NCBI GenBank assembly: GCA_944363035.1
Contig: CALVTS010000007.1
Coordinates: forward strand, 1 to 64,000
DNA: 64,000 nt
Reading direction: 5' to 3'
DNA from: an uncultured Clostridia bacterium
Lineage (GTDB): Bacteria; Bacillota; Clostridia; Christensenellales; CAG-917
Shown here: in pieces, positions 1 to 9,767 of the stretch
Layout of the letters: the number at the start of each line of letters is the position of its first letter
Numbering within the stretch: the first letter of the stretch is position 1
Position numbers and translations under genes: made by a program
Notes under the pieces: model-generated
What the model was told of the DNA's origin: nothing
What the model saw: only the letters and a program-made list of their open reading frames with translations
Database searches by the model: none

Positions 1-203
1 GCTTGCCTTTTCTGACAGTTATAAAAAGGGATTCGTATATATCCTCGGCGGCGGTATGTAATATCCCTGCGCCGATTCGACCCTCCGCCGTCCGCAACTC
101 GAACAAAAATCTCTTGCTCTCGGGCGCGCTTTGCTCATTCCTAACGGAGAGGTGTTTTGCGAGCGCGCGGGAGGGGAGGGTGTTTTTTTGCAGAAAGCGG
201 TGT

Positions 204-1367
204 TTATATTGTCAAAATCGAGGAATAAGCTATCGGTTTGGAGTCGAGTGTCAGTATGACGACTATCTCTGCGCCTGTCGGCACAGGGTGGGTCAGGGAG
301 GCGAGAGGGAGAGAAGTTTCCTCCGTCACGGCGACGGTCACTCCGTTTGCGGTCACGAGTGAGACGCTTCCTTCCGGCGCGTTTTCCGTCCGCCAGGAGA
401 GGGTCCCGTCATCGAGGGAAAGGTCCGTCACGGCGGGGAGGTCTCTGCCGAAGGCAAGCGAGTATGTTTCGGAGACGGAGGAGTTCATGCCCTCCGCCTC
501 TGAGGTCACCGAAAGAGTCCCTTCCGTCGGCGAGGAGAGGAACGTGAGCGGGAGGGTCGCCGTGACGCTCTCTTCAGTCCGCTCGCAGGAGAAGGGGATC
601 GTCGTCCCGCCTATCGTCATGCTTTCGCTCTCCAACGAGCCCTCGCCCGAGAAGGCTTCGTCTCTTCCTTGGACGAGGACGGTCAATTCAAAGCTCTCTG
701 TGCGTGCGTCCAAAGCAAAGCGGAGGGAGGGCGTGCCGTCCGCCGTGTAGAAGAAGAGGAAGTTCCCTGCGGGAGAAAGGGTCTCAACGGGCGTTTCCTC
801 GTCCGGTCCCTCTTCGTCCTCGTTCGGAGTGTCGGGGTCGTCCTCGCTCGGCGTCTCCGGCGTTTCGCCGTCGTCATCGGGTGCGTCGCCCTCGTCGGGT
901 GCGTCGCCGCCATCGGGAGTTTCGCCGTCATCGGGTGCGTCGCCGTCATCGGGGTCTTGCGGGTCGTCGGGGGTCTCGCCGTCCTCCCCGTCCTCCGTAT
1001 CGTCGTCCTTGTCTCCGTCCGTCTCCTCATCGTCGTCATCGGGCAGGAGGGAGGCAAGGATGTGCAGGTCGTTCACCGTGCCGGATATCTCGTATGAGGA
1101 GGGCGAAAAGGAATATCCCTCAGCGGCAAACGCGATGAGGTCTCCCTCTTCCAGCCCGGACAGGGAGAACACGCCGTATCCGTCCGTCGAAGAGGAGGGG
1201 ACTCCGTTGACCAGCACGCTCACTCCCGCGAGCCCTTCCCCGTTCAGGGTGACGATGCCGGACGCGCTCTCGCCCGAGGGCGGAGGGGCGGGCATATCCT
1301 GCGTGCAGGCGGCGAGCCCCAGCGCGAGCAGGACGGAAAGGACAAGGACGAGTAACTTCTTTTTCAT
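204..1367 (-). CDS. Lipoprotein with acidic repeat linker
   Basis: Function unknown. The 387-residue product starts with a lipoprotein signal (lipobox LAAC, Cys21), so it should be anchored on the outer face of the membrane. Residues about 36-108 resemble a carboxypeptidase-regulatory-like beta-sandwich (a GxVxLNGxGLxGVxVxVNG pattern). Residues about 109-195 form a very acidic D/E/G/P/T repeat linker (DDGETPDGGDAP-like units), followed by a beta-rich C-terminal region of about 190 residues with no family I recognise. A GGGAGGTGA ribosome binding site precedes the ATG at 1367. The start overlaps the stop of the upstream gene by 4 bases, so the two are probably co-translated. The repetitive DNA of the linker is prone to length change. 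Confidence 0.75.
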   Translation of the reverse strand: MKKKLLVLVLSVLLALGLAACTQDMPAPPPSGESASGIVTLNGEGLAGVSVLVNGVPSSSTDGYGVFSLSGLEEGDLIAFAAEGYSFSPSSYEISGTVNDLHILASLLPDDDDEETDGDKDDDTEDGEDGETPDDPQDPDDGDAPDDGETPDGGDAPDEGDAPDDDGETPETPSEDDPDTPNEDEEGPDEETPVETLSPAGNFLFFYTADGTPSLRFALDARTESFELTVLVQGRDEAFSGEGSLESESMTIGGTTIPFSCERTEESVTATLPLTFLSSPTEGTLSVTSEAEGMNSSVSETYSLAFGRDLPAVTDLSLDDGTLSWRTENAPEGSVSLVTANGVTVAVTEETSLPLASLTHPVPTGAEIVVILTLDSKPIAYSSILTI

Positions 1368-2236
1368 GCCGCGTCACCTCCCGTCGTTTTGGAAAAAGAG
1401 ATCTCGAGAGGCGCGCTCCTCACCCCGTCGCGCAGGGCGTACAGCACGAAAAGGTATTCGCCATCTTTTGAGACGAGGGCGGAGAGGTCCGCATAATTTA
1501 GGGTGGTTTGTGCCGAAACCAGCACTTCATCTTCAAAAATCAACTCATAAACAAAGGCATCGGCGTTCTCGTCCTCACGTGATATCCAGCTTGCAAGGCA
1601 GATCCCTCCCGTCACGGACACCCGCGCGTCCTCGGGAGGAAGAGGAGGGACGGGAAGGGTGAACGTGCGGATGAAAGCCTCCGAATCCGTGTTGTAAGAG
1701 TCGCCAAGCGCGGTCACGGATACGGTGAAAACTCCTCCCGCCGAGAATTCCCGAGAGAGGTCTGCCGAGGGGAGTGTATACTCGCCCACGGGTATACCGT
1801 TGACGACGAGGGAGTATGACTTAGCTCCCGTCACCGCTGACCATGTGAGCACTCCCTCCGAAAGGTCGGCGAATGACGGCGGGGAAAGAGAGGAGAAAAC
1901 GCTGACGACGGCGGACGCCGAAGAGAGTGGCGAGAGGTCTGAAAACGCGGTGACCGTGAGGGTATATTCTCCGCCGCAGGGGAAAGCTTCCGCAAGAGGG
2001 AATCTGGTCATCCCTCTCGTCTTTGCCGAAAACACTTCCTTTCCGTCCTCGTCTTTTACGGAGAGCACGTAGTCCGTCGCTTCGGGGATCGCAGACCACA
2101 CCGCGACCTCCGCCGTGGCATCGAGGGCGAAATCGTCCGCTCTCGCCGTACCCGCCGCAGGCGCGGCGAGCGCCGCCGCAGAGAGCAGGGCGAGGAGGAG
2201 GAAGAGCATTACGGCGCGTTTGAGAGAGGCTTCCAT
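1364..2236 (-). CDS. Exported fibronectin-III-like protein
   Basis: Function unknown. The product of about 290 residues begins with a signal peptide (basic n-region, then a Leu/Ala core to about residue 33). It is followed by two or three beta-sandwich units that look fibronectin type III-like, each with a pattern such as VxWSAxxxAxxYxLxV near residues 45-60 and 135-150. No catalytic motif is visible. I place the start at the ATG at 2236 rather than the upstream TTG at 2254, because that TTG lies within the promoter spacer region. The ATG has no Shine-Dalgarno and sits 6 bases after a -10 hexamer, suggesting leaderless translation. It shares a 4-base overlap with the lipoprotein gene downstream, so the two probably form a surface-protein pair. 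Confidence 0.7.
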   Translation of the reverse strand: MEASLKRAVMLFLLLALLSAAALAAPAAGTARADDFALDATAEVAVWSAIPEATDYVLSVKDEDGKEVFSAKTRGMTRFPLAEAFPCGGEYTLTVTAFSDLSPLSSASAVVSVFSSLSPPSFADLSEGVLTWSAVTGAKSYSLVVNGIPVGEYTLPSADLSREFSAGGVFTVSVTALGDSYNTDSEAFIRTFTLPVPPLPPEDARVSVTGGICLASWISREDENADAFVYELIFEDEVLVSAQTTLNYADLSALVSKDGEYLFVLYALRDGVRSAPLEISFSKTTGGDAA

Positions 2237-2242
2237 ACCAAA

Positions 2243-2271
2243 AAGATAAGGCAATATGCGAATGATGTCAA
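2243..2271 (-). promoter_or_regulatory. Promoter, leaderless geometry
   Basis: On the minus strand TTGACA (2271-2266) and TATCTT (2248-2243) are separated by 17 bases. Only 6 bases lie between the -10 and the ATG at 2236, so transcription should begin at or next to the start codon. There is no room for a Shine-Dalgarno. Confidence 0.7.
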
Positions 2272-2366
2272 TATTCTTCTTTTCGTGGGAGCGTTTGCCG
2301 CTCCCGCGCTTGTCCGTTTTTTCACGCGGGAGGGGAGAGGGGAAGAAAGTATGTGGACAAAAACGC

Positions 2367-2395
2367 TTGCCTTACGCGCGTGCGTGTGATATAAT
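2367..2395 (+). promoter_or_regulatory. Promoter of gyrBA
   Basis: TTGCCT (2367-2372), a 17-base spacer and a perfect TATAAT (2390-2395) preceded by TGA (extended -10). The alternating CGCGTGCGTGTG spacer closely resembles that of the pyrC promoter at 14240-14267. Confidence 0.8.
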
Positions 2396-2397
2396 AA

Positions 2398-4365
<1,968 letters not shown>

Positions 4366-4380
4366 TGACGGGAGGAACAA

Positions 4381-6987
4381 ATGAGCAAGGAAACTCAGAA
4401 AGACAAGGAATATCTCGAACATCTTGCAGACAGCAAGATAGTCAACGTAGAGGTGGAGAACGAGCTCAAAAAGTCCTTCATCTCCTACGCCATGGCGGTC
4501 AACGTCTCCCGCGCCATCCCCGACGTCAGGGACGGTCTCAAACCCGTGCACAGGCGCATACTGTACGCCATGAGCGAGCTCAACCTCACTCCCGACAAGC
4601 CATACCGCAAGAGCGCGATGGTGGTCGGCGAGGTGCTGGGCAAATATCATCCGCACGGCGACAGCTCGGTGTATGACGCGATGGTGCGTCTCGCGCAGGA
4701 TTTCTCCATACGCTGTCCTCTGGTGGACGGGCACGGCAACTTCGGTTCCGTGGACGGCGATCCTCCCGCGGCGTATCGTTACACCGAGGCGCGTCTTTCC
4801 AAGATAGCGCTGGAAATGATACGCGACATCGACAAGCGCACCGTGGACTTTTATCCCAACTTCGACGACACCAGGGAACAGCCCGTGGTATTGCCCTCCC
4901 GCTTCCCCAACCTGCTTGTCAACGGTTCGGACGGCATAGCGGTGGGCATGGCGACGTCCATCCCTCCCCACAACCTCGGCGAGGTCATCGACGCGGTGGT
5001 CGCGCTCATCCGCGATCCCGAGCTCACGGTGGACGACCTCATGGAATACATCCCCGCCCCCGACTATCCCACGGCGGGTCTCGTGCTCGGCAGAGCCGCC
5101 ATACGTCAGGCGTACCGCACGGGCAGAGGAGCGGCGGTCATACGCTCCCGCACGGAGATAGAGGAGCTCCCCGGCGGCAAGAGCCGTATCATCATCACAG
5201 AGCTTCCCTATCAGGTCAACAAGGCGAAACTCATCGAAAACATCGCCGATCAGGTCAAGGACAAGCGCATAGAGGGCATCTCCGACATCAGCGAGGAGAC
5301 GGACCGCACGGGTATGCGCATCGTCATCGACGTCAAGAAGGATCACAATCCGCAGGTGGTGCTCAACACCCTGTTCAAGCAGACCAGCCTGCAAGTCAAC
5401 AATTCCATCATCCTTCTCGCGCTCGTGGACGGCGTGCCCAAGATACTCAACCTCAAACAGATCCTGGAATATTACATCGCGCATCAGGAGGACGTCATCG
5501 TCCGCCGCACCCGCTTCGACCTTGAAAAGGCGGAGGAGAGGGAACACATCCTCAACGGTCTCGCCATAGCTCTCGCCAACATCGACGAGGTGGTCGAGCT
5601 CCTCAAAAAGAGCGCGGACAGACAGGACGCCATAGACAAACTGACGGAGCGTTTCCTCCTCAGCGAGAAACAGGCCGTCGCCATCCTCGAAATGCGCCTC
5701 CAACGCCTCACAGGGCTCGAGGTGGAGAAGATAAACGAAGAGCTGGAACAAAAACGCGCCGAGATCGCGGAGTACAAGCGTATCCTGGCGTCCGAGGACG
5801 CGGTCAAGGAGATCATCGTCGCCGAGATCACGGACATCAAGGACCGCTACGCCACTCCGAGACGCTCCGAGCTCAGCTACGACTATTCCGAGATAAACAT
5901 CGCCGACCTCATCGACAAGGAGGACATCGCGGTCTCCATGACCCACGGCGGCTATATCAAGCGTATCCCCGTCTCGGAGTACCGTTCCCAGAGACGCGGC
6001 GGCATGGGCGTCACCGCGCACAAGGCAAAGGACGACGATTTTGTGGAGCACATCTTCGTCAGCAACACCCATCAGGATATGCTCTTCTTCACCAACCTCG
6101 GCAAGGCGTACACCATGATGGGCTACGAGATCCCCGAGGCGAGCAAGACTTCCCGCGGGCGCGCTCTGGTCAACCTTTTGCAGCTCTCGCCGGGAGAGAA
6201 AGTCCAGACGGTGCTCCCCCTCCCCGAGGAGAGAGAGGGCAAATATCTCATGCTCGCCACCAAACGCGGTCTCATCAAGAAGACCCCGTTGGAGGAATTT
6301 GCTTCCATCAAGCGCAACGGCAAGATAGCCATCAAGTTCATGGAGGAAGACGAGCTCATAGAAGCCGTTCTGACGAGCGGTGACGACCAACTCATCATGG
6401 CGTCCAGCGAGGGCTATTGCATACGCTTCAAAGAGGCGGACGTGCGTCCTACGGGCAGGACGGCGATGGGCGTCAAGAGTATGCGCATCCCCGAAGGCGC
6501 GCATATGGTGGATCTCGCCGTCGTCACCGAGGGGTGCGAAGTGCTCACCATCACCACCCACGGGTACGGCAAACGCAGCGACGCGTCCGATTACCCCTTG
6601 CAGGGCAGAGCGGGCAAAGGCGTGAAAGCGGGCGTCTTCAACGAAAAGACGGGCGACCTCGCGGGGCTCAAAGTCATCCCCGCAGACACCGACGTCATGA
6701 TGATCACGGACGGAGGCATAATCATCCGCGTGCAGGCGGACGAGATCTCCAAGATAGGCAGAGCCACCCAGGGCGTGCGCATAATGAAACTGAAAGGAGA
6801 GGAGACCAAGGTGGTCGGCATCGCTCTCACCCCTCATGAAGAGCCCGAGGAGGAGCTCCCCGCAGAGGGCGAACAGCCCGCCTCTCCCGAAGAGGAAACT
6901 CCCGTCGGAGCGGCGGCGGACAGCGCTCTTCCCGAAGCCGCACTCGCTGAGGAGAACGCCGCCGCAGAACCCGCCGAAGAAGAGTAA
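4381..6987 (+). CDS. gyrA: DNA gyrase subunit A
   Basis: DNA breakage-reunion subunit of gyrase, 868 residues, with a GGGAGGAACAA ribosome binding site. The catalytic tyrosine is Y134 in AYRYTEARL. The quinolone-resistance region reads [10 protein letters not shown] with Ser95 at the position of E. coli Ser83, a sensitive-type residue. The C-terminal beta-pinwheel begins after about residue 500. Its GyrA box is QRRGGMG (537-543), with Met where the consensus has a basic residue. The last 55 residues or so form an acidic E/A/P tail that is not part of the pinwheel. It is the second gene of the gyrBA operon and is followed by a strong hairpin terminator. Confidence 0.97.
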   Translation: MSKETQKDKEYLEHLADSKIVNVEVENELKKSFISYAMAVNVSRAIPDVRDGLKPVHRRILYAMSELNLTPDKPYRKSAMVVGEVLGKYHPHGDSSVYDAMVRLAQDFSIRCPLVDGHGNFGSVDGDPPAAYRYTEARLSKIALEMIRDIDKRTVDFYPNFDDTREQPVVLPSRFPNLLVNGSDGIAVGMATSIPPHNLGEVIDAVVALIRDPELTVDDLMEYIPAPDYPTAGLVLGRAAIRQAYRTGRGAAVIRSRTEIEELPGGKSRIIITELPYQVNKAKLIENIADQVKDKRIEGISDISEETDRTGMRIVIDVKKDHNPQVVLNTLFKQTSLQVNNSIILLALVDGVPKILNLKQILEYYIAHQEDVIVRRTRFDLEKAEEREHILNGLAIALANIDEVVELLKKSADRQDAIDKLTERFLLSEKQAVAILEMRLQRLTGLEVEKINEELEQKRAEIAEYKRILASEDAVKEIIVAEITDIKDRYATPRRSELSYDYSEINIADLIDKEDIAVSMTHGGYIKRIPVSEYRSQRRGGMGVTAHKAKDDDFVEHIFVSNTHQDMLFFTNLGKAYTMMGYEIPEASKTSRGRALVNLLQLSPGEKVQTVLPLPEEREGKYLMLATKRGLIKKTPLEEFASIKRNGKIAIKFMEEDELIEAVLTSGDDQLIMASSEGYCIRFKEADVRPTGRTAMGVKSMRIPEGAHMVDLAVVTEGCEVLTITTHGYGKRSDASDYPLQGRAGKGVKAGVFNEKTGDLAGLKVIPADTDVMMITDGGIIIRVQADEISKIGRATQGVRIMKLKGEETKVVGIALTPHEEPEEELPAEGEQPASPEEETPVGAAADSALPEAALAEENAAAEPAEEE

Positions 6988-7033
6988 GGACCCTTCTCCG
7001 AGCCGCTCGGAATAAAACAAAAACGGCAACTTT

Positions 7034-7072
7034 ATCACACAAAAACGCACGTTAAACGTGCGTTTTTGTGAT
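7034..7072. terminator. Terminator after gyrA
   Basis: A perfect stem of 15 pairs, CACAAAAACGCACGT (7038-7052) with its complement at 7056-7070, and U-rich runs on both strands. A near copy ends the gene at 57416, and a decayed half copy (accacaaaaacgca) lies near 8439-8452. Confidence 0.85.
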
Positions 7073-7182
7073 TTGCGGCAAAATGTATTCCCTCGAAAAA
7101 CGGGAGGGGGACAAGTAAATGCGGGCTCGAATATGCTGTTCGTCTCATGGGTGAGTCCACCCGGGGTATTCGTCGTGTTCGG

Positions 7183-7625
7183 GAAAAATTAGCAACCCTC
7201 CCCTGACATGGGAGTAAGATCACGCCCCCTCCTGCAGGGTTCCCCCAAAAACCATTCCCCCCTGCGGGGCCCCACGGTTTTAGGGGGCACCTGACGCGAT
7301 TGACACTTTGCGTAGCAATCGCTATACCTTCGGTGCGGCGCGACGCGATTGGCGCGGCGCGCAGCAATCGCTGGACCTGATGAGACGCGATTGACACTTC
7401 GCGTAACAATCGCTGGACCTTTGGTTCGGGCACGAGGGCGTCCGAGGACGGCGCCTCCACGGCGCCGCCATGTTATGCCGCTTGCAATGCGCCCGCGGAG
7501 CGATCAGATGGCGCATTGCTGGCGCACTCCCGTCCAGCCCTCGGCACTCACCCGGTCGCCGCCGACTTTCAAGAGGCGGCAATCCGCCTGTGAAGGTTTG
7601 ACTGGGCGGCTCCACTCCGAACGAG
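7183..7625. repeat. Intergenic repeat, copy 1 (also at 62420-62725)
   Basis: Non-coding block that aligns by eye with 62420-62725. Shared landmarks are the CCCCCT/TCCTGC..GGGTT(T)CCCCCAAAA segment, GTCCGAGGACGGCGCC / TACCGAGGACGGCGCC, GGCGCCGCCATGTTATGCCG, CTTGCAATGCGCCCG, CTCGGCACTCAC, TCGCCGCCGACTT and GGCGGCTCCACTCCGAA. The copy here carries an extra segment of about 125 bases (7291-7415) with three hairpins. Neither copy holds a conserved reading frame. Confidence 0.75.
7291..7415. repeat. Three tandem GCGATTG...CAATCGC hairpins
   Basis: GACGCGATTG and CAATCGCT arms recur three times, at 7296-7322, 7345-7371 and 7387-7413. The loop is 13 bases in all three and its sequence differs. The block is absent from the matching copy near 62520. 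Confidence 0.7.
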
Positions 7626-7761
7626 ATAACGTCGTGTCAAGCGACGTCACGCTCGGAGTTTTCGTTAATACATTTCTGTTCAAGGCATGGCAACGAACAG
7701 TTTGATGGAGCGTCTTTGAGCACGATGATTTTCTTTCGGAGACGGTCTCACGCGCCGCTCA

Positions 7762-7951
7762 CCCGCGTCGCTATCCGCGCGGTGCTCGTCGCCTTGTGCC
7801 GCGTTGCGGCGGTAGGCTCGTCTGTCGCGCGGTCGCTCCTTTTCGCGTCGTGAAAATGCGGAGACGCTCGTTCACTCCGCGTTTTGCAAGCAAAACTATC
7901 CGTTCACTCGCTCATTTTCACTCCGCGGGAGACGAGGGTATGACCCTCGTC
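7762..7951. repeat. Intergenic repeat inserted into another repeat; inverted copy at 42145-42300
   Basis: The reverse complement of about 7762-7918 matches 42145-42300. Shared landmarks are CGGAGTGAAAATGAGCGAG, GGATAGTTTT, CGCATTTTCACGACG, GACCGCGCGACAG and GCGCGGAT. A CGAGGGT/ACCCTCG hairpin lies at 7930-7951. Comparison with 56330 and 61975 shows that this block interrupts the composite repeat between CGCCGCTCACC and GCGGGCGTTTGCGCCCG. No gene is visible. Confidence 0.65.
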
Positions 7952-7999
7952 GGAATATGGCGGGCGTTTGCGCCCGCTCTTGCAAGTCGCGGCGCGTCA

Positions 8000-8030
8000 G
8001 GGGTCCCCGCCGAAAGTATTTTCGGTGGGG
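8000..8030 (+). repeat. GGGGTCCCC hairpin element a
   Basis: GGGGTCCCC followed by a stem, CCCCGCCGAAA paired with TTTCGGTGGGG. It belongs to a five-member family whose outer CCCC/GGGG is constant and whose inner stem differs from copy to copy with pairing kept. Confidence 0.65.
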
Positions 8031-8249
8031 TAAAAATGCGACCTCGCAAGCCGGACGAGACACTAAGCAGACACGGGCTCGGTGCGCGTCGAGTCGCCCT
8101 CCTCGCCCCACGAGGGGTGCTCAATAAGTACCGGCATCCGCTTAGTTATGTGGGTGCGATCACCAAAATTTTTGGTAAAGTCCAAAAGTCAGTCCCGCAT
8201 TTTGGGAGACGTGAGCTCTATTCCGAGTGGGGGAGGAGTCCCGGAATTT

Positions 8250-8295
8250 GGGGTCCCCGCAAAGTACCACAGCGAAGCGAGGACACTTTGTGGGG
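8250..8295 (+). repeat. GGGGTCCCC hairpin element b
   Basis: GGGGTCCCC with stem CCCCGCAAAGT paired with ACTTTGTGGGG. Near-identical copies on the opposite strand lie at 55962-56007 and 56016-56061. Confidence 0.65.
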
Positions 8296-8345
8296 TTTCA
8301 GTGAGGAGGGGGTCTGTCACTCCCATGTCAGGGGACGGTAGCATA

Positions 8346-8722
8346 TTTATATCTTCGATAAAATAAACAGCGTGATAGAATGTTTCGGGGCACGCCGAAC
8401 AACTTTTCGAAGATGGTCCCATGTTTTGCTTTATGACCACAAAAACGCATGTTAATTGCGCGAAATCATGCGATAATCACCGTGTTTCGTCATTACGCAA
8501 AAGCGGAGCGGCGTCGGGATGCGGAGGGAAAGGGTGGCGGCGGAAGGAAGACGGAGGGACATACTGCGGCAGGAGGAGGCATTGCGCACATATGATGTTC
8601 GGGGTGCGGCAGAGAAGGGCGGAGCGCGGAGCGCATATATAATTTTTCGGACGCGCGGAGCGGGGGTGCGCGGAGGAGTGCGCGCGAAATGTTAAATTAT
8701 TATTAAAGAAGCAATTTACAAC
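8346..8722. other. Intergenic stretch, no gene seen
   Basis: No reading frame with a ribosome binding site is visible. The stretch holds a decayed copy of the gyrA-type terminator near 8439-8452 and a purine-rich low-complexity tract (8500-8640), and becomes AT-rich just before the promoter at 8723. Confidence 0.5.
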
Positions 8723-8751
8723 TTGTCATCTTTCAACACGTGTGGTAAGAT
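8723..8751 (+). promoter_or_regulatory. Promoter of the 8814 gene
   Basis: TTGTCA (8723-8728), 17-base spacer, TAAGAT (8746-8751) preceded by TGG (extended -10). Confidence 0.7.
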
Positions 8752-8813
8752 ATAAAAGCCGAATATACTTACGGGTCATCCGAATCTACCTTTCGGCAAT
8801 GGCGGGGGATTTA

Positions 8814-9650
8814 ATGAGAAAGAAATTTGCCATCCTTTTCCTGGTTGCGATTTTCGCGATTTCTCTGTTTGCTTTTGTTGCTTGTGATGTGTCCGGTTCT
8901 GTCGCGTATGCTTCCGCCGCACCCTCGGAGGAGGGTCCCGTTGAGGGGGAGGAAGAAGAAAACGGTGCTTGGAAGGCAGATTCTTCCGCGTGCAGGGGGC
9001 TCATCACCGGCACGCTGACGTTTGTCTCAGAGAAACATTGGATCATGGAGATAGGCGGGTCTGCCGCCGATATGTCGACGAACGACAACTGGTGCAGAGG
9101 AGAGTACTATTTCGAGGGCGATGTGGGCAGAAGCCCCTTGCACATCTCTTTGTACGGACCCGATGACTATTACTTCGAGGATTTCAAAGCGGATGAGATG
9201 TACAACCAAAACGACCCTGCCTACGATCCCTCCTCCGTCCGCCTTGTGGGCAATGACGGGGAGCCCGTGAAGGCATACGGCGAGGAAGTGGTGATAGCGC
9301 CCGACGCGAACGGCAGTTACGTCATAAGGGTCACGTTGTACGGCATGATGGATCGGATCCTTAATGCCGGCGGGTCCAAGGAGGACGGGTGGTTCGTCTA
9401 TACTCTCACTCCTCCTCAGGACGGCACGCAGGGTTCGGGCGGCGTGGTCACCGCTCCTCCCGAGGGAGACGGTCCCGATCTTCTCGCCATCATCATAGCT
9501 GTGCCCATCGCGGCTGTCGTGCTCATCGCGGGCATAGTCGTCACTGTCATCCTGGTCAGGAAAAACAAGAAAAAGAAAGAAGCCGCCGCGGCGGAGAGCG
9601 ATCCGATGAGGTCTTATTCGGACGGCTCCGAAGACGGCGGAGTGCAATAG
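8814..9650 (+). CDS. Exported protein with C-terminal membrane anchor
   Basis: Function unknown. The 278-residue product begins with an export signal ending in FVAC (Cys24), which could serve as a lipobox, then an acidic segment (about 35-50) and an extracellular region with many Gly, Asp, Tyr and Trp residues. A single hydrophobic helix (about 225-250, LLAIIIAVPIAAVVLIAG...) is followed by KNKKKK and a short acidic cytoplasmic tail. This gives a protein held at both ends or a type I topology. The start at 8814 is preceded by GGGGGATTTA; in-frame codons further upstream lack a ribosome binding site. It is the first of three consecutive genes for surface or membrane proteins and has its own promoter. 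Confidence 0.7.
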   Translation: MRKKFAILFLVAIFAISLFAFVACDVSGSVAYASAAPSEEGPVEGEEEENGAWKADSSACRGLITGTLTFVSEKHWIMEIGGSAADMSTNDNWCRGEYYFEGDVGRSPLHISLYGPDDYYFEDFKADEMYNQNDPAYDPSSVRLVGNDGEPVKAYGEEVVIAPDANGSYVIRVTLYGMMDRILNAGGSKEDGWFVYTLTPPQDGTQGSGGVVTAPPEGDGPDLLAIIIAVPIAAVVLIAGIVVTVILVRKNKKKKEAAAAESDPMRSYSDGSEDGGVQ

Positions 9651-9767
9651 CGCCGTAAGGGCTGGGCGCACGGAAAGGGGAAGGCGGCTTTTTGCCGCTG
9701 AACCTGTATCAACGGGGAGGACAGGCTGTCGCGTGTCCTCTGCGCAGAAAAAAAAGGAGACGATTCT

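Larger units (their letters stand above)
7952..8345. repeat. Composite intergenic repeat, copy 1
   Basis: Shares ordered landmarks with 56350-56690 and 61990-62325: GGGCGTTTGCGCCCGCTCTT, GCAAGTCGCGGCGCGT, GACACGGGCTCGGTGCGCGT, CGAGTCGCCCTCCTCGCC, CGCTT(A/G)(A/G)TTATGTG, CCCGCATTTT, CCGAGTGGGGGAGGAGTCCC and AGGGGACG. Two GGGGTCCCC hairpins are inserted in this copy. No promoter or conserved reading frame runs through it. Confidence 0.75.

Noticed and set aside
3..362. 119-codon frame at the left edge
   Set aside because: No ribosome binding site, runs antisense into the lipoprotein gene, and has no recognisable composition. The first 200 bases show nothing I can support.
2236..2254. TTG start at 2254 for the fibronectin-like gene
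   Set aside because: The codon lies upstream of the -10 hexamer and would not be in the transcript.
7080..8700. A single large structured RNA such as OLE, RNase P or tmRNA in the first island
   Set aside because: No conserved core of these RNAs was recognised, and the island is explained piecewise by repeats shared with other loci.
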